The notes under the pieces are model-generated. The model had not been told where the DNA came from. It ran no database searches and saw only the letters and a program-made list of their open reading frames with translations. 64,000 nucleotides of DNA from Cornus controversa. Its lineage: Eukaryota; Streptophyta; Magnoliopsida; Cornales; Cornaceae. How positions within the stretch are numbered: position 1 is the stretch's first letter; every line of letters begins with the position of its first letter. Both the position numbers and the translations under genes were made by a program. Positions 47,301 through 62,300 of the stretch are shown one piece after another. Location of the stretch: positions 85,639,270 to 85,703,269 of the forward strand of contig CM048846.1 of assembly GCA_026545225.1 (NCBI GenBank), written 5' to 3'.

Positions 47301-50300
47301 CTATTCCTAGATCATTCAGTATATGAAAATAACAAGGATACAAATGATCTTCCTAGAAATGGGGTTTACCATAAAATGCTTGTGATTTTTTTTTGTGATG
47401 ACCACACTACAAAAGGGCAAAGCATGTCAGCAGATTGTCATTTTATCAGACATACAGTTCAAGAAACAGGATCTTCACTCCCTTCAAGATGATCAACTTA
47501 AATAAGGCCATAGGTAAAGTCATTTATATGACATTTGTAGCAACCTTGGCAAAAATAAAAACTATGCTCAGCATGTGAACAGGGAATGCATTGATGAGTT
47601 TATTGATGATAAAAAGGTAAAGAGGTTACCTATACTTTATCAACTTCAGTTTTAATTATAATTGGTTTTTAACATGTTATTAAAATAAGCAAGTCATGAT
47701 TGAATCTCGACACCTCCATGTTAGTAAGTCGTGTGTATAATCATTTAGATAACAAGTTATACAGCCTCTGTCAGCTTAAATTTAATAATAGTGGACCTTG
47801 AAAAGAAATTTCAAGTTATCAATTTGCTCATAATCTGCAAAATATCTCTCAAGTCTCATGCATTCAGAACCATGAAATGTACCAAGTGTATGAATTTTGA
47901 CTTATATCTTTTTGTTTCTGATATATGCAACTCCAGAGAAAGAATAACTATCTGGTGTGATAGTAAAAGTGACCACAAGAAAGAAGACATAGCACACCCA
48001 TGAGTTGTCGTGCACCACGAATCCAATTGATAATTCATTCCATATCAAGCAATAAGTTAAAAAAAATTATAAAACAATGTCAAATCGAAATTGATGGAAG
48101 TTCACTTACAATTCAATCACCGGCCTCAGGAAAGGAGCAACTCTTTGGAGCCCATCCAGATTTGCAAGTGATTGCACAAAAGCAATGGGTATCATGTAAA
48201 AGAACACCAACGCAAACACCGATAATGATATCACAAGTTTTCGGATGCTTAGAGATACAAAGGGAATAGCCAGATTCTTCCAGTATACATCACGGGGTTC
48301 AGGGGCCCAATTTGTTAACCACAGTGTGGGATTCTTGCTTTGCTGTGTCTGTGCACAGACAGCAGCCCCCCAACGTGAATTAAATGATACAAAAGCAGCT
48401 GGCATAATAGATTTTGGGTCCTTAAGAATTCTCTGGCGCTCCGTTGCCAACTAGCAAGCAATACAAGGATCAAGATTAAATTTTTTACAGCAACTTGACA
48501 AGGAGAAAAACAAATATTATATTTGTGCCAAAAAAGTTAAATTAAGAACAAACATGGTTTAAAGGAGACTACTAGCAAGTAGCAAGCATGAAAATAATTA
48601 CTAATAAACAAATAATGGATAAAATTTCCGAGTGATAAATAGATTTTAGATGAAGTAGCTGCCACAACTTACTCTTTTATCAAGCTCCTTGATCTGTTGT
48701 TTATAGAAGTCAATAGAATCAACTCTTTCACCCCAAAGTCCAAGGAATCCTTTCTGAACAATAACAATATTAAAATTTTACTTGAACAAAATTCAAGACA
48801 AATATGAATGATATTCTGTTCTGCATCTTAAATGGCATATAAAACCATGTTCATGTGTGTGTGTCCCCAATTTGTCTTGCCTGTAAGATTTGGGTGCATA
48901 AAACGAGCTACCTTTTTGGTTGGCCTTTTGTCTGGATGTCTTTCAAACTTAAGTTGGTTATAGTCCAGCCAATTTAGGAGCTTATCTCTTTTTCTCACAA
49001 GCTTGGCAAATTTGTTTGCATTGTAGACAGCCTGAATAAAGATCAGAAAAGTTAACATGACTACAGGATAAATTAAAGCAAAACCCTGCAAGGTAAGTAC
49101 GGTCATGAATATTAATGCACATTTTTCCAAAGAATCACAATGAAAATATCCCAGTGGGACTAAGGGCCTGAGATTAAAAGATTAAAATTACAACTGACAA
49201 TCAGGGACAAGTACAAAAGAAGATTCAATAGAACCTTATTACCTGGTGACAAAGATAGTGATCTGGGTGATTTGTTTTAAAGAAGTTGTCCACACTATCT
49301 GATATTGAGTGACCAGAAGCATGTGGCACATTCTTGACTAATACCTGCAAAGTATGCACGTAAAATATTATAGTGCACAAGAATTTGAAAAGCCTGTCAA
49401 AGTCAAACAAATAATAACAATAGAACTTCATTCATTACATATTCCAGCCTAAGGGGGAAACTTTGCCGTAGTATACTGTATAACTCTTAATTGAATAAAT
49501 GATATAATAACTTAACGGGTGAAGTGCAGCAAACTTCTTCGAGTATGGATATTGTGCATATAACCCACTAAAATGCAAAAAAAACTCAGCACTGTTGAAA
49601 TTGTGCAAAAGACATGCAATTGCAATTACAATATACCCTTTCACCATATCAGGGGTTATATGCACAATATCCATATTACAAGGGGGTTATATAAAAAATA
49701 ATCCATGTTATAGATGTTTATATGCACAAAATATTACTTACACGGGTGTTTCTCGCAATTTACCTTATCGAATACAGGAGGAATTTTGCATGTAAGGGTG
49801 CAAGTTGCAATTATTTTCAATAGATGAAGGTTTACTTGCACATAACATTGGAGGGTTATATGCACTATTTCTATGTTACAAGGGGTTCTTTGCACTTTAC
49901 CCCAATTAAAAATAAATTTCAGGGTCAAATTAGCTTAACCCCTCCCCCCCCTTCAGCGATAGACTACCAGATTTTGCATCATAAATAATGAACTTTATTA
50001 GTAGAGAAAGCAGTGGGTTATGAATGTATCCATGAACATAGTGCTTCTATTTGGGGATCTCAAACAGATCAAGTACATGCATGATGTAGAATGAATGCAA
50101 AAGGAGCATCTACATCAGTTTTAACTGGAACCTGAATTGATGTGTACATAGAATCCACTGGATACACAGAATCCAAATACCCCAGAAAGCAAGTTATAAA
50201 TCATGGTACCAGTCTCATTGACGTGGAGTGGTATTTGCAGTACTGAATCACACTTCACTTCACACAATTCTGGAAACAAAGACCTAATATCTTATCTTTT

Positions 50301-53300
50301 GAAAGACCTTTGTATGAACTTACCAATACACATTTTTTATTCTAATCCTCCACATAGAAATATTTTTAATGATTCTCAGTAAATTTTCGACACTTGGGGA
50401 CATGTTTTAGAATTAAAATATTATATTGACTTTTAAGTAATTGTTGGTAAAGAGCACCATTTGTTATTGAGCTTTCACTACCTTTAGTGAGGTAGAAATG
50501 AAATTGGAACTCAGAAACTATAGCTACAAATTCAGCTACATATTCTCCACGACTACACCGACTAGAAATGGAACTATAGGTTGTGATGATGTACATGTAA
50601 GTGTGAAATTCAAGCCACTTATCCAAACAACATTAACTATCATGAAGTAATTAGACCAGACTTCATTTTATTTACTTCTGCGTGATAACTAATATGTCTC
50701 TAACATTTCTGTCTCTACTGAAGTAAAGGTAAGGAATTAACTTTAAGAAAAACATTGTATAGTAGAGAAATATTCATTTTTTAAGTATTCAAAGATATTT
50801 CAATTATCTTTTGTTAATGGTAGGTTACTATTTTTATTTTGCAGAATGCTAGCTCTAGTAAGACAGTATAAAACAGGTGGGTTATTTTGGACACTATTAT
50901 AACATCAGTAGATAACATTAACTCATTGATTTGCTAATCCCTTTTTGCTTCTGGTTGAAGAAAGGTAACAATTGTTAGGATAGTCCCACATTGCCTGGGT
51001 ACCTTTGGGATGTACGGTGTATATACACATGGGCACCCTCACCTTGTAAGCCGGTTTTCAAGGATGAGTTTTACCCACGGATTTATTATGGTATCAGAGC
51101 GGGTGTATGGCAAGGATGGGTCGGGTTCGTATCTCCTGCCCTGCGTCGAGTGTCTCCAGCCTTGGCGCTGAGGGGGAGTGTTAGCATTGTCCCACATCGC
51201 CTGGGTACCTTTGTAAGTCGGTTTTCAAGAATGAGTTCTACCCATGGGTTTATCAACAATTACAGAAAATTTAATAAAAGAAAATTCTTTTTGGAAAAAG
51301 GGAAGTGGGTAAAGCACTAGGGAAGCACATTCAAACAATACTGTTACAATTTTCTTTCATAACATTAATATACCACCTAAATCCAAGTTAAAGGATGAAG
51401 AATGCAATTATACCCAAAGACAATTGAAATCTAATATTCATTATAGAAGTGCATTATTTCATGTAAATCTTGCCTATGTTAGGTGCTGGGAGGAGAAAAC
51501 TGGAGAGAGACCTAATATATTTTCACTTCCTAAATTTTAGAGGAAAAAAAGTGAGAAGCAAATGTATAATTTCAAATGGTATGAGAGAGAGAGAGAGGGA
51601 GGGAGCTCATTTGATATGCTATGAATAACAAAACTATCGATCTTTTTCCTTTTTATTCCAAGAGCTCTATAAATATATCCCCTTCGAACCTCATGCAACT
51701 ACTACTTTCTCAAGCAAAAGGCAAATTCAGAAGATGTGTTCAATATGACATTGGATTTCAGTTGCAATACAAGTCTTACTTAAGAGAGAAATTTGTGTAG
51801 ACTTTTTACTTGCTTGTGAGAAATGTGTAGAATAACTCCTGTTATAGACACTTTTCATATTTCAAATTTCCTATAGACCTTAGCCTGACTACATCCCTGT
51901 AGTCCATCCCCACTAATAGCAGCAAAAAAGTATTACTGATTGGAATATATGGGCCCTGCATGTAGGTTGAACCAACTGCAAACATCTATCCCCTCCTCCC
52001 ATTTCAATCACTTCAGGGATTGTACAGCCAATGGCTTCGGGAAAGCTAAGCTAGGAAGCTGATCAAGTAATTTTAACATTTACAAATCACAGTTACTCAT
52101 GTAAATTTGGGAACTAGTCCACAATATATACGAAAAAACTTAATAGATTGGCTATAAAATCTAATTAAGAGTGCTTGTCACATACACGAAGTCAAACTGT
52201 ATTATATATATATTTTTTTTTAAATTACGACTTTCTCATAATAAAATACAGGAGTAAAAATACTACATTTTGTTTGGGGTATAGAAAGCTTGGTGGCTAG
52301 CTCAGAGTTATGCGAGGCATTTCACCAGATTTTTCATTATCCATAGCAAATTAATAAATCTTTAGAAACATCTCTTTCATGAAGTTAATGATCTGACTAT
52401 TTTTACCAACAGATCAATTTACCATGCTCAGGTTCTTTCTGTCTCCATCTCTAGAATACTCATAGTTTCATCATGCTCGTAAACAAGCAAATCAATAAGT
52501 TGTTAATATGAACCGCAATGGTTTTCAGGAGGAGGAAAGCAGCTCCATTTAATTGAAGAAGGCTGCTGTCTCAAAATTATTTGGCTTCCAAATCTATTTC
52601 ATGTCAGTTTAAGCAAAAATTTCAGTAACGTGGCATGCGAACATTACAATCATCATGATTCACACATCAACCAACAGATTTCAGTCTTTTTATAATTTGA
52701 TTTCATGAGTCATAAACTAAGCCTTATAAGGCTTGTCTAGCATCTCTATTTTAGCTTTTCTTTTTAAAAATTATGGGAACCAAAGAGAATTTAAAAACTG
52801 ATTACAAGGAGCCATTTAGATCCTTTTAGAATCTATATCATTCTTGCAGCAGTTATTATAGAAACTGAATCAATTGCAAGATGCTTTCATGACTTCAACC
52901 ATCCAAAATTTCATTTCTAGGAGTTCTCCTAAATCAGCATGTTACATATGTTATTAGCATCAAATCTACCGATCATCTCCTAATCCTTTGTCAATTCATG
53001 TAACCTCTCAGGAGCATCTTAATCTGCATGTTTCCTTCTTAGATAAAGAGAGTTTATACTGAAGAGTTCCAAGTTTTGGATGAAGTGGAGGTTATGGAAC
53101 TTTAGCTCTGCGCTAGGTCATTTGAGAAAGATAAATAAGAGCAATTTCAATATTATGAAGACTCCATATAGGGTGATGAGAAGTGTCCCTTTTACAATTG
53201 TGAGTTCCGTTGGGGATGATGCAGTATGCGCAGTGAATACATAATCAAATTATGTTGTCTGAGAACTGAATCCCCATGTGTTCCCTTTTATCCCCTGAGC

Positions 53301-56300
53301 CTTTCAAGACATTTTTCGTAATTCTGATCTTTTTGTGCACTCTTTCTACTTCTTTTCTTTGTAACATACTATCTTCCCTTAAAAAAGAAAAAGGAAATAA
53401 CAACACTACCAATAACATAGACAACAATTAGCTATTGCAAACTTTGACAGCATGAAACATCATACGCCACAAAATGCATCTTTATGGGGCAGAATGATAA
53501 ACAATTTAGATTTTACTTTTCTCAATAACAAACATTCTAGAAACTTCTTTCAAAATTATTGTAAAGCAACTGAAGTTCAACTCACTGTGAATTGTTCTGC
53601 ATGCCTGTGTTGTGAAGCCAAGAATTTTAACCTCATTGATGCTACTCTATCATATTCCTTGTAGAGCAGGTAGCATGTCCAAAACGTGAACAAGTATTCC
53701 AATGATATGTGGACAAAAAACCTGAAATTCAAACATAACAGCTGTTTTCTAAAAGCAGGATTGCAATGTTTACATTAAGATACACAAGAAAGGAAAACAG
53801 AAAATAGAACAATATAAACAAATGTCATCACAAGTTTATAAATATGTTATGTCTACTGATATCTTTATACAGCTGGTTCGAGACGTGGAAAAGGAAAGAA
53901 TTGCATTAGATAGCTGAAATCCAGCATAAATCCTTTGTTAAGAACCCTACGAAGATGAATCCTGCAAATATCCAAATAAATGCTTGGGTGTTCCCTCGAA
54001 TTACATATTGTATCGGTTTTCGTTTGTTCTGAAAATTGGGCAAGGAACACTACCTTTAGCGCCTGGATGAAATGGTAAGTGGGCAAGTTTCCTGATTTTT
54101 TCAGGACAAAAGTGGGTAAAGAAGTTAGCCCGAAACAGTACGCCTAAATTAGGGGCTTAAAATATAGGAGCATTGATAGGTAACGAGATGGAGTCAGTAG
54201 ATGCTATAACTAAATTGAATGTTAATATAGCATGCCTACAAGAAACAAATTGAACAGGAGAGAGAGTTATGGAAATTTAAAATAAGTGATATAAACTTTA
54301 TTACACCTGAAGAGAAGGCCAAGAAGATAGGGTATAGATAATCTTTGATGGGAATTAAAAAAAGAAAAGAAAAAAGACATCACTATTATTAGAAAAGGGG
54401 ATAGACCACCAATGCTTTATCTCAAGTGGTAGCCCCACCTCCCACGAGAGGCTAATAATTTTAGTAAACTTTGTATTGGGAAGTATGACTTAACCAACAT
54501 ATCAAAGCACAATTTTGGGAACATATGGATGAATTAATTTAAGGAACACTCTTAGAAGAGATTATCTATAGTAGACTTTAAAGATTACACGAGAAAACTT
54601 GCAGAGGGCATGAAATGCTGCATTATGAACTCAAATTTGGAGCCAGAAATGACAATGGGAGGTTATTCTAGACTTTGTCGTGGTACATAGTGAATATCAA
54701 GACCTATTTTAAAAAAAGAGATGTGAACATTTTTTTTTCACGTAAGTACTTGCACACACTTTGCCCATGCAGGGGCTCGAACCCCTCCCCTCCTCTTTGA
54801 GGGTGGGGAGGTTATACCATTGGGTGAACCCCTCCCCTTCTCGAAACGTAAGGCCTTCTCTAACTCATTGTATCTCAAGATAAAATCAAGAAGCCAAGGT
54901 GTTTGGACTAGTTTGTTGTTTCATAGACTGGGATGTAAAAGGTTGTCTTTTGTTTCCCTAACTTCTCAGGTGTGAGAGTGCCCTCTCCATTGCTAGGTTT
55001 CTCTCTGGCTTTGGAGCTTATTTAGCCAATTGTGTGACCTACACCTTTTTGTATATTCCTCCTTTTTATGATAAAATTTTACTTGCCAAAAAAAACACAA
55101 GCTGATAATTTTACACATACATACTAAAGGACAATCAAGAAAGAAAGTGAAGATTTGGAAACCTCAAAACTAGATGATGGAAATTTAAAGAGAAGAAAGC
55201 ATGGTTAAGAAACTTAGACATATATACAACATACAGACATGCCGACAGGCCAAACTATTAGAGTTATTATATTTAATAAGGGTAGAATAGTCTTTTACTT
55301 TATTTTGTTTGTAAGACTATATATTCTCTTTATTAGGTTTTCATATTTGTAACTTTGCATTGAGATTGTAATAGAAACCCTAACCCCTTTATTTCTTCTT
55401 CTCTCTTTATAATTCTTACATGGTATCAGAGCAATGATCCAAATGAGTCATTTGATTAGTAATAACATGGAAGAACTGTACATCCCATCTACGCTGTCCG
55501 CGGATCCAACTCCACGGTGAGTTGGCTGGGGGTTGCAGGGGCAACACGCCCCTGCCCCGCCCCGAAATTTTTTTTTTTTGGGAGTTTTGGCATCAATCTG
55601 ATTCCGATATCGCTTCCGTCTAGCATCAAATTATTCCGATTTGCACCGTTTGTCTCTGGTATTTGGCCTTCACCTCTCTTCGTACTTATTTTGGTTAATT
55701 GTACTGTTCCGATTTGCACCATTCGTCTCTATTGACTTTCTCCTCTCTTCGCAATGGCTGGTGAAAAAGATGACTCGCTTCAGTCTATTAGTGTGAGATT
55801 AGATGGAAAGAATTATTCGTATTGGAGTTATGTGATGAAAATTTTTCTTAAGGGCAAAAAGATGTGGGGTTATATTAGTGGAATTTCAGGTCAACCCAAG
55901 AATGAAACGGTTGAAAATTATGCAGATCTATTAGATGTTTGGGAAGCAAATAATTCAAAAATTATCACTTGGATCAACAATTCTGTTGACCATTCGATAG
56001 GTACACAGTTGGCAAAGTATGAAACAGCCAAGGAGGTTTGGGACCATTTAGCAAGACTGTACACACAGTCTAACTTCGCAAAACAATATCAATTAGAATA
56101 TGATATTCGAGCCCTTGAACAGAAAAGTATGAGTATTCAGGAGTTCTACTCTGCAATGACAGATCTTTGGGACCAGTTGGCTCTCATGAAATTAGCAGAG
56201 CTACGAGCATGTACACCGTATATTGCTCGAAGGGAGGAACAACGACTAGTTCAATTTTTGATGGCTCTTCGTGATGATTTTGAGGGACTTCGTGGGTCAA

Positions 56301-59300
56301 TTCTGCATCGTAGCCCACTTCCTTCCGTTGATTCAGTGGTCAGTGAGTTGTTAGCTAAGGAGATACGTCTTAAGACTCAGGCAGGAAAAGGAATTCTTCC
56401 AGCACCTAATCCATCTGTTCTAGCAGTTCCTTCTAGATTACCTTTCAACTATCAGAACAAGACTCACGTGAAGGTTGGCTTTGATGAATGTAGTTTCTAT
56501 AAGCAGAAGGGTCATTGAAAGGCTCAATGTCCACAACTTTTGAGTAGAGCTCAGCCACAACAACAACAGCAGAAGCAACAACCTCCTCCATGGAAATTGG
56601 GAAATCAATCACAACAAGCTTATAGGCCTCCGCAACCTAACACTGCAGCAGTTGTACCATCATCAGACTCATTTGGTTTTGGAGTTTCATCATCTTCTAA
56701 TCCCACAGTTGCCACCCACGCTGACCAGTTTCAGAAGTTCCTTGCCACACAGCCACATGCTATGTCCACCTCTTCTCCAATAGGTCAGTTATCTTCTAGT
56801 TCTTCAGATATATCTTCTTCCATATGGGTCTCAGATTCTGGAGCTTCACATCATATGTCACCTAATTCATCATCTTTTACTTCTTTATGTCCTACATCAT
56901 CTGTGTCTGTCATGACTGTTGATGGCACTCCTATGCCTTTAGCAGGTGTTGGTTCTGTTGTCAAACCTAATTTATCTCTTTCTAGTGTTTATCACATTCC
57001 CAAACTCACGATGAATCTAGTTTCTGTTGGTCAGTTATGTGACTCTGGTTACTTAGTATCTTTTTCTTCTTCTTCTTGTCTTGTGCAGGATCCGCAATCC
57101 CAGAAGTTGATTGGGATAGGCCGTAGGCAGGGAGGGCTTTACATTTTGGACGAGCTAAAAGAACCAATTGTTGCAGCTCCCAATGTGGACTTGTCATCTT
57201 TTCATTTGAATTCTTCTTCTTCTAGTTTTTATTTATGGCATTCTCGTCTTGGTCATGTTTCGGCCTCTCGTTTAAGATACTTAGCATCTACAGGAGCATT
57301 AAGAAATTTGCAAACTCATAACATTTCTGATTATAGTGGTTGTAAACTGACAAAATTTTCTGCTTTACCTTTTAATCGAAGTATTTCTTCTTCTCTTGCA
57401 CCATTTGATTTGGTCCATTCTGATGTGTGGGGACCTTCTCCCGTTGCCATAAAAGGGGGGTCTCGATATTATGTTTCCTTTATTGATGATTGCACTCGTT
57501 ATTGTTAGGTTTATCTTATGAAATATCATCCTGAATTTTTTAGTATTTATAATGCTTTTCGGGCCCTTGTCAAAACTCAACATTCTACTGTTATTGAGTG
57601 CTTTAGATGTGATTTGGGTGGGGAGTACACTTCTAATAAATTCTGTGAAGTACTTGCCTTAGATGGAACTGTTCATCAAACTTCTTGTACAGATACTCCT
57701 GAGCAAAATGGTGTTGCTGAGAGGAAACATAGGTACATTGTTGAAACTGCTCGTTCTCTTTTATTGTCTGCTTCAGTTCCTAATGAATTTGGGGAGAAGC
57801 AGTTCTTACTGCTGTCAACTTAATTAATAAGATTCCATCTTCTCACATCTCAGGTTTATCACCTTTTGAAAAGTTATATGGGCATGCTCCTGATTATTCT
57901 TCCTTGAAGGTTTTTGGTTGTACTTGTTTTGTTCTCCGTCCTCGTGTAGAGCGTAGCAAGTTATCTTCTCGCTCTGCCATTTGTATTTTTCTTGGCTATG
58001 GTGAGGGTCAAAAGGGATATCGGTGTTTTGATCCAATTACCCAAAAACTCTATGTATCTCGTCATGTTTTGTTTCTTGAGCATATACCATTCTTTTCTAT
58101 TCCTGCTAGTACTCATAATATGACCAAATCTGACCTCATCCATATTGATCCTTTCTCTGATGATACTGATAATTTGTCTTCTCAAATCCATATTGACTCA
58201 CAAAATGTTTCTAGTCCTCGTATTCTATTACTCCTTTTCCTCATTATTTTTCTCGCAGGGTTCGCACTGATAGTTCTGCAAATACTGAATCTTTGCTCTT
58301 TGATACACCTAAAACTCCCTCTCTTCTTGTGGCCACCCAAGCAGTTCCTGAGAATGTGGATCCTCCTCGTTATCCTCAACGAACTCGTAAGTCCACTCAA
58401 TTACCAGATTTTGCTTATTCTTCTTATTCATAGTCTTTTACTTCCTTTTTAGCTTCTATTCATTGTCTCTCTGAGCCTTTATCCTATAAAGAGGCAGTTC
58501 TTGATCCTCTTTGGCAGCAGGCTATGGCTGAGGAACTCTCTGCTTTGCATAAGACAGATACTTGGGATTTGGTACCGCTACCCCCTGGTAGAAGTACGGT
58601 TGGTTCTCGTTGGATTTATAAAATCAAAACCAAGTCTGATGGGTCAGTTGAGCGGTACAAAGCTAGATTGGTTGCCCAGGGATTTTCTCAACAGTATGGT
58701 ATGGATTATGAGGAGACCTTTGCTCCTGTTGCAAAAATGACTACTGTTCGTACTCTTATTACAGTTGCCTCTATTTGTCAGTGGCAGATATCTCAGATGA
58801 ATGTTAAAAATGCCTTCTTGAATGGCGATCTTCAAGAAGAAATTTACAGGATTCCCCCTCCTGGTGTTTCTCATAATCCTGGATATATTTGTAGGCTTAA
58901 GAAAGCTTTATATGGTCTCAAACAGGCACCCCGGGCCTGGTTTGAGAAGTTCTCTACTGTGATTACCTCTCTTGGTTTTTGACCAAGTCATCATGATTCA
59001 GCTCTCTTTATCAAGAGTACCTCTGCAGGTTGTATTCTTCTTTCCTTATATGTTGATGACATGATTATTACTGGTGATGATGTTGATGGCATTGCAGTGT
59101 TGAAATTAGAATTAGCTCGACAATTTGAAATGAAGGACTTGGGCTCTCTTCGCTACTTTCTGGGTATTGAAGTAGCATTCTCTCCAAAAGGTTATCTTCT
59201 ATCTCAGTCAAAGTATACAGCTGACATTCTTGAGCGTGCTCACCTCACTGATACTAAGACTGTTGATACTCCTCTTGAGCTTAATGCTCGATATTCTCCT

Positions 59301-62300
59301 TCTGATGGTGCCCCTTTGTCAGATCCTACTTTATATCGTACTGTTGTAGGGAGCCTGGTATATCTCACTATTACACGTCCAAATATTGCATATGTTGTTC
59401 GCATTGTTAGTCAGTTTGTTGCTTCACCAACTACCTTTCATTGGGCTGATGTTCTTCGTATTCTTCGGTATCTTCGAGGCACTCTCTTTCAGAGTCTTTT
59501 ACTTCCATCGACCTCTTCTTTGGAGCTGCGTGCATATTCAGATGCTGATTGGGCTGGTGATCCAATAGATCGCAAGTCTATCACTGGTTTTTGTATATTT
59601 TTGGGTGATTCTCTTATTTCTTGGAAAAGTAAGAAACAGACTGTCATTTCTCGATCTTCCACAAAAGCTGAGTATCGTGCTATGGCATCTACTACCACTG
59701 AGATAGTTTGGTTACGTTGGTTGCTTGCAGATATTGGTGTTTCTCTTTCTCATCCCACTCCTATGCATTGTGACAACAATAGTGCTATTCAGATTGTTCA
59801 CAACTCAGTTTTTCATGAGCGAACCAAGCATATTAAGATTGACAGTCATCTCACTCAACATCACCTTAAGCATGGCACTATTACTTTGCCCTTTGTCACG
59901 TCTTCCATGCAGCTTGCAGACTTGTTTACAAAGTCACATCCTATTCCACGTTTTCGTTTTTTGGTTGGCAAACTCTCGATGCTTTTAGCAGCCGCATCGT
60001 AAGTTTGAGGGGGGATATTAGAGTTATTATATTTAATAAGGGTAGAATACTCTTTTACTTTATTTTGTTTGTAAGACTATATATTCTCTTTATTAGGTTT
60101 TCATATTTGTAACTTTGCATTGAGATTGTAATAGAAACCCTAGCCCCTTTATTTCTTCTTCTCTCTTTACAATTCTTACACAAACATGTCATATCTTAAC
60201 AAAGTAAGGCATGAGAATAGCAGTGACATGTCAATAAATTTATACTTTATATATATTATAAAATACATTACATATGACGAGCATTACTTAATGACAACTA
60301 AATGTTATGTTCTGTGACTAGATAAATTTATAACTCAATAAATTACATTAATATAATCACCTCTGCCACATAAAGTCACAAATATGACACAACATAAGTG
60401 CATGTGACTATCTGTGTCCATGAGAGATGTGTGTGTGTGTGTGTGTATACATACAATCTGATGGCTCATCACTCCTCTCCTACTCTTTTTATTTTTTGAT
60501 AAGTATTCATTAAACAGTGCCCAAAAAAGGGGGACACGGCCCGAAACAACTGCACAACGACTATAGCCTCAAGCTATCTACAAAAGACAAAAGAATTTCC
60601 ATAGATTTACAATTAACACATGTACCCAAAAGAATAGAGAACTAAGAATAGAAAATCTAACCACCCCCCAAGGAGATTCCACTCCATCAAAGGATCTCAT
60701 ATTCCTCTCCTTCCAAAGTGTCCACCACAACAAAGAGGGGCAGCCCTCCGAGCATCTCTGACTTGGGGTCGCACACGACAACCACCCCAAGTGTCAATCA
60801 AGCCCGCCACTGACTTAGGCATGACACACTGGATACTAAAAATAGCACAAAGCATATCCCAAACATCCCTAGCTCTAGGGCAATGAAGAAGCAGGTGATC
60901 CATAAACTCCTTGTCCCGCTTGCACATACAACACCAATTGACAATGAGATAACATCTCCTTCTCAAATTGTCGATGGTCATGATCCTCTCCAAAACCGTT
61001 GTCCAAGCAAAAAAAAAGGCCACCTTCAGGGGGGTTCGCGAACGCCAAACTCCTTTCCACAAAAAGGATATCCCCTGAGGATCTATCAAACGGCAATAGA
61101 ACGAGCGGACCTCAAACCGGTAATAAAAGTCCACATCACTTGTTTATCAATATTGTCAAACTTATAAATTTTGTATAACTTTTTAGTTTGAATTTTTACA
61201 ATTGTTATATTTTTTCAACATTAAAAGAAAGTCATATCCTATGTATAAGGTTCATTAACCATATTTGGCTACTGTCAAAAAAATCAGCTGTGTCTGAGAC
61301 TCTGAGGTTAAAACAATTATTTTCAAATTAGAAACGCATCCAATAAGTATCAGATATGTGTCTGAAAGTAGCAAAAAAAGTGTCAGTGTCAGATACTTGT
61401 CCAGAAGTGTCCAAAAGGCGGGGGTGCACAAAAATCGTGTCGAACCGAACCATACAATTTGGTTCAGTTCCAGTTCTAAAAACTAAAGAACTGTTGATAA
61501 CAGTTCGGTTCCAGTTTTGGGTCGAAAAGGACCAAACTAAACCGAAGCGAAGCAAACCGAACTACTAGTGAAAAATAAATATATATATTATATAATACAC
61601 ATTTTGATTTTTATTGGTAGAGAACGTTACTTACCATACACCACAATACATAGGATAATCATATATATATTTCACATTTTGTTTTTTTATTTGATTAATA
61701 TGAATATATATATGTGCATATATATATAAAAGAAGTGCAACTGTAGAACTGAACCAAACCAATCATTTACAATTCAGATCGAATTGGTTCTGCTGGTTCT
61801 AACGGTTCGGTTCTAATATTTCTGGAACAGTCGGGACCGGTTTAGTTCTAATTCATCCCAAAGCCAAACCATGTATACCCTTACCAAAACGTGTCGGTAT
61901 CTAACACGAACGTGGATCCTCCTGGATCCCTCTTAGACTAAAGAAAGAAACATGAAATTAAGAGGACGAAACTAATATAATCTAGTATAGGATGACCAAA
62001 AGTATTAAAATAAAATCAAAAGAGGTTCTTGGAGAATCAAAAGGAAAAGTGATATTATCTACAGAAATAATAGTAGTTAAAGGGATTAAAGCATGAAACA
62101 TTAAAATCAGTCACATATATAGGAGCAAGATGTCAGCACTCTTTTTAACTTTGCGGCACTTACAGTCTCAATATGTTTATTAAGCAAATTTATCCCCATC
62201 ATAAGAGAATATAAACTTACCTAATAGATTTTGGACTAACATTTGAAATGGAAAGCTTATCGATATTGCTGACAACCAATTCTTTTCTTAGAAAAAATAA

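Larger units (their letters stand above)
55256..60180 (+). mobile_element. Young Copia LTR retrotransposon (4.9 kb)
   Basis: Plus-strand element in the OSCA intron with a perfect target duplication CAAAC (55251-55255 and 60181-60185). The 165-bp LTRs (55256-55420, 60016-60180) differ at only three positions by eye. They begin TATTAG rather than TG. Primer site TGGTATCAGAGC is at 55421-55432; the polypurine tract (TTTGAGGGGGGA) ends at 60015. All Copia domains are present, but the frame is interrupted by a few stops and shifts. Confidence 0.95.

Noticed and set aside
48000..48454. Plus-strand frames at the OSCA exon 48110-48450
   Set aside because: Antisense shadows of a confirmed exon.
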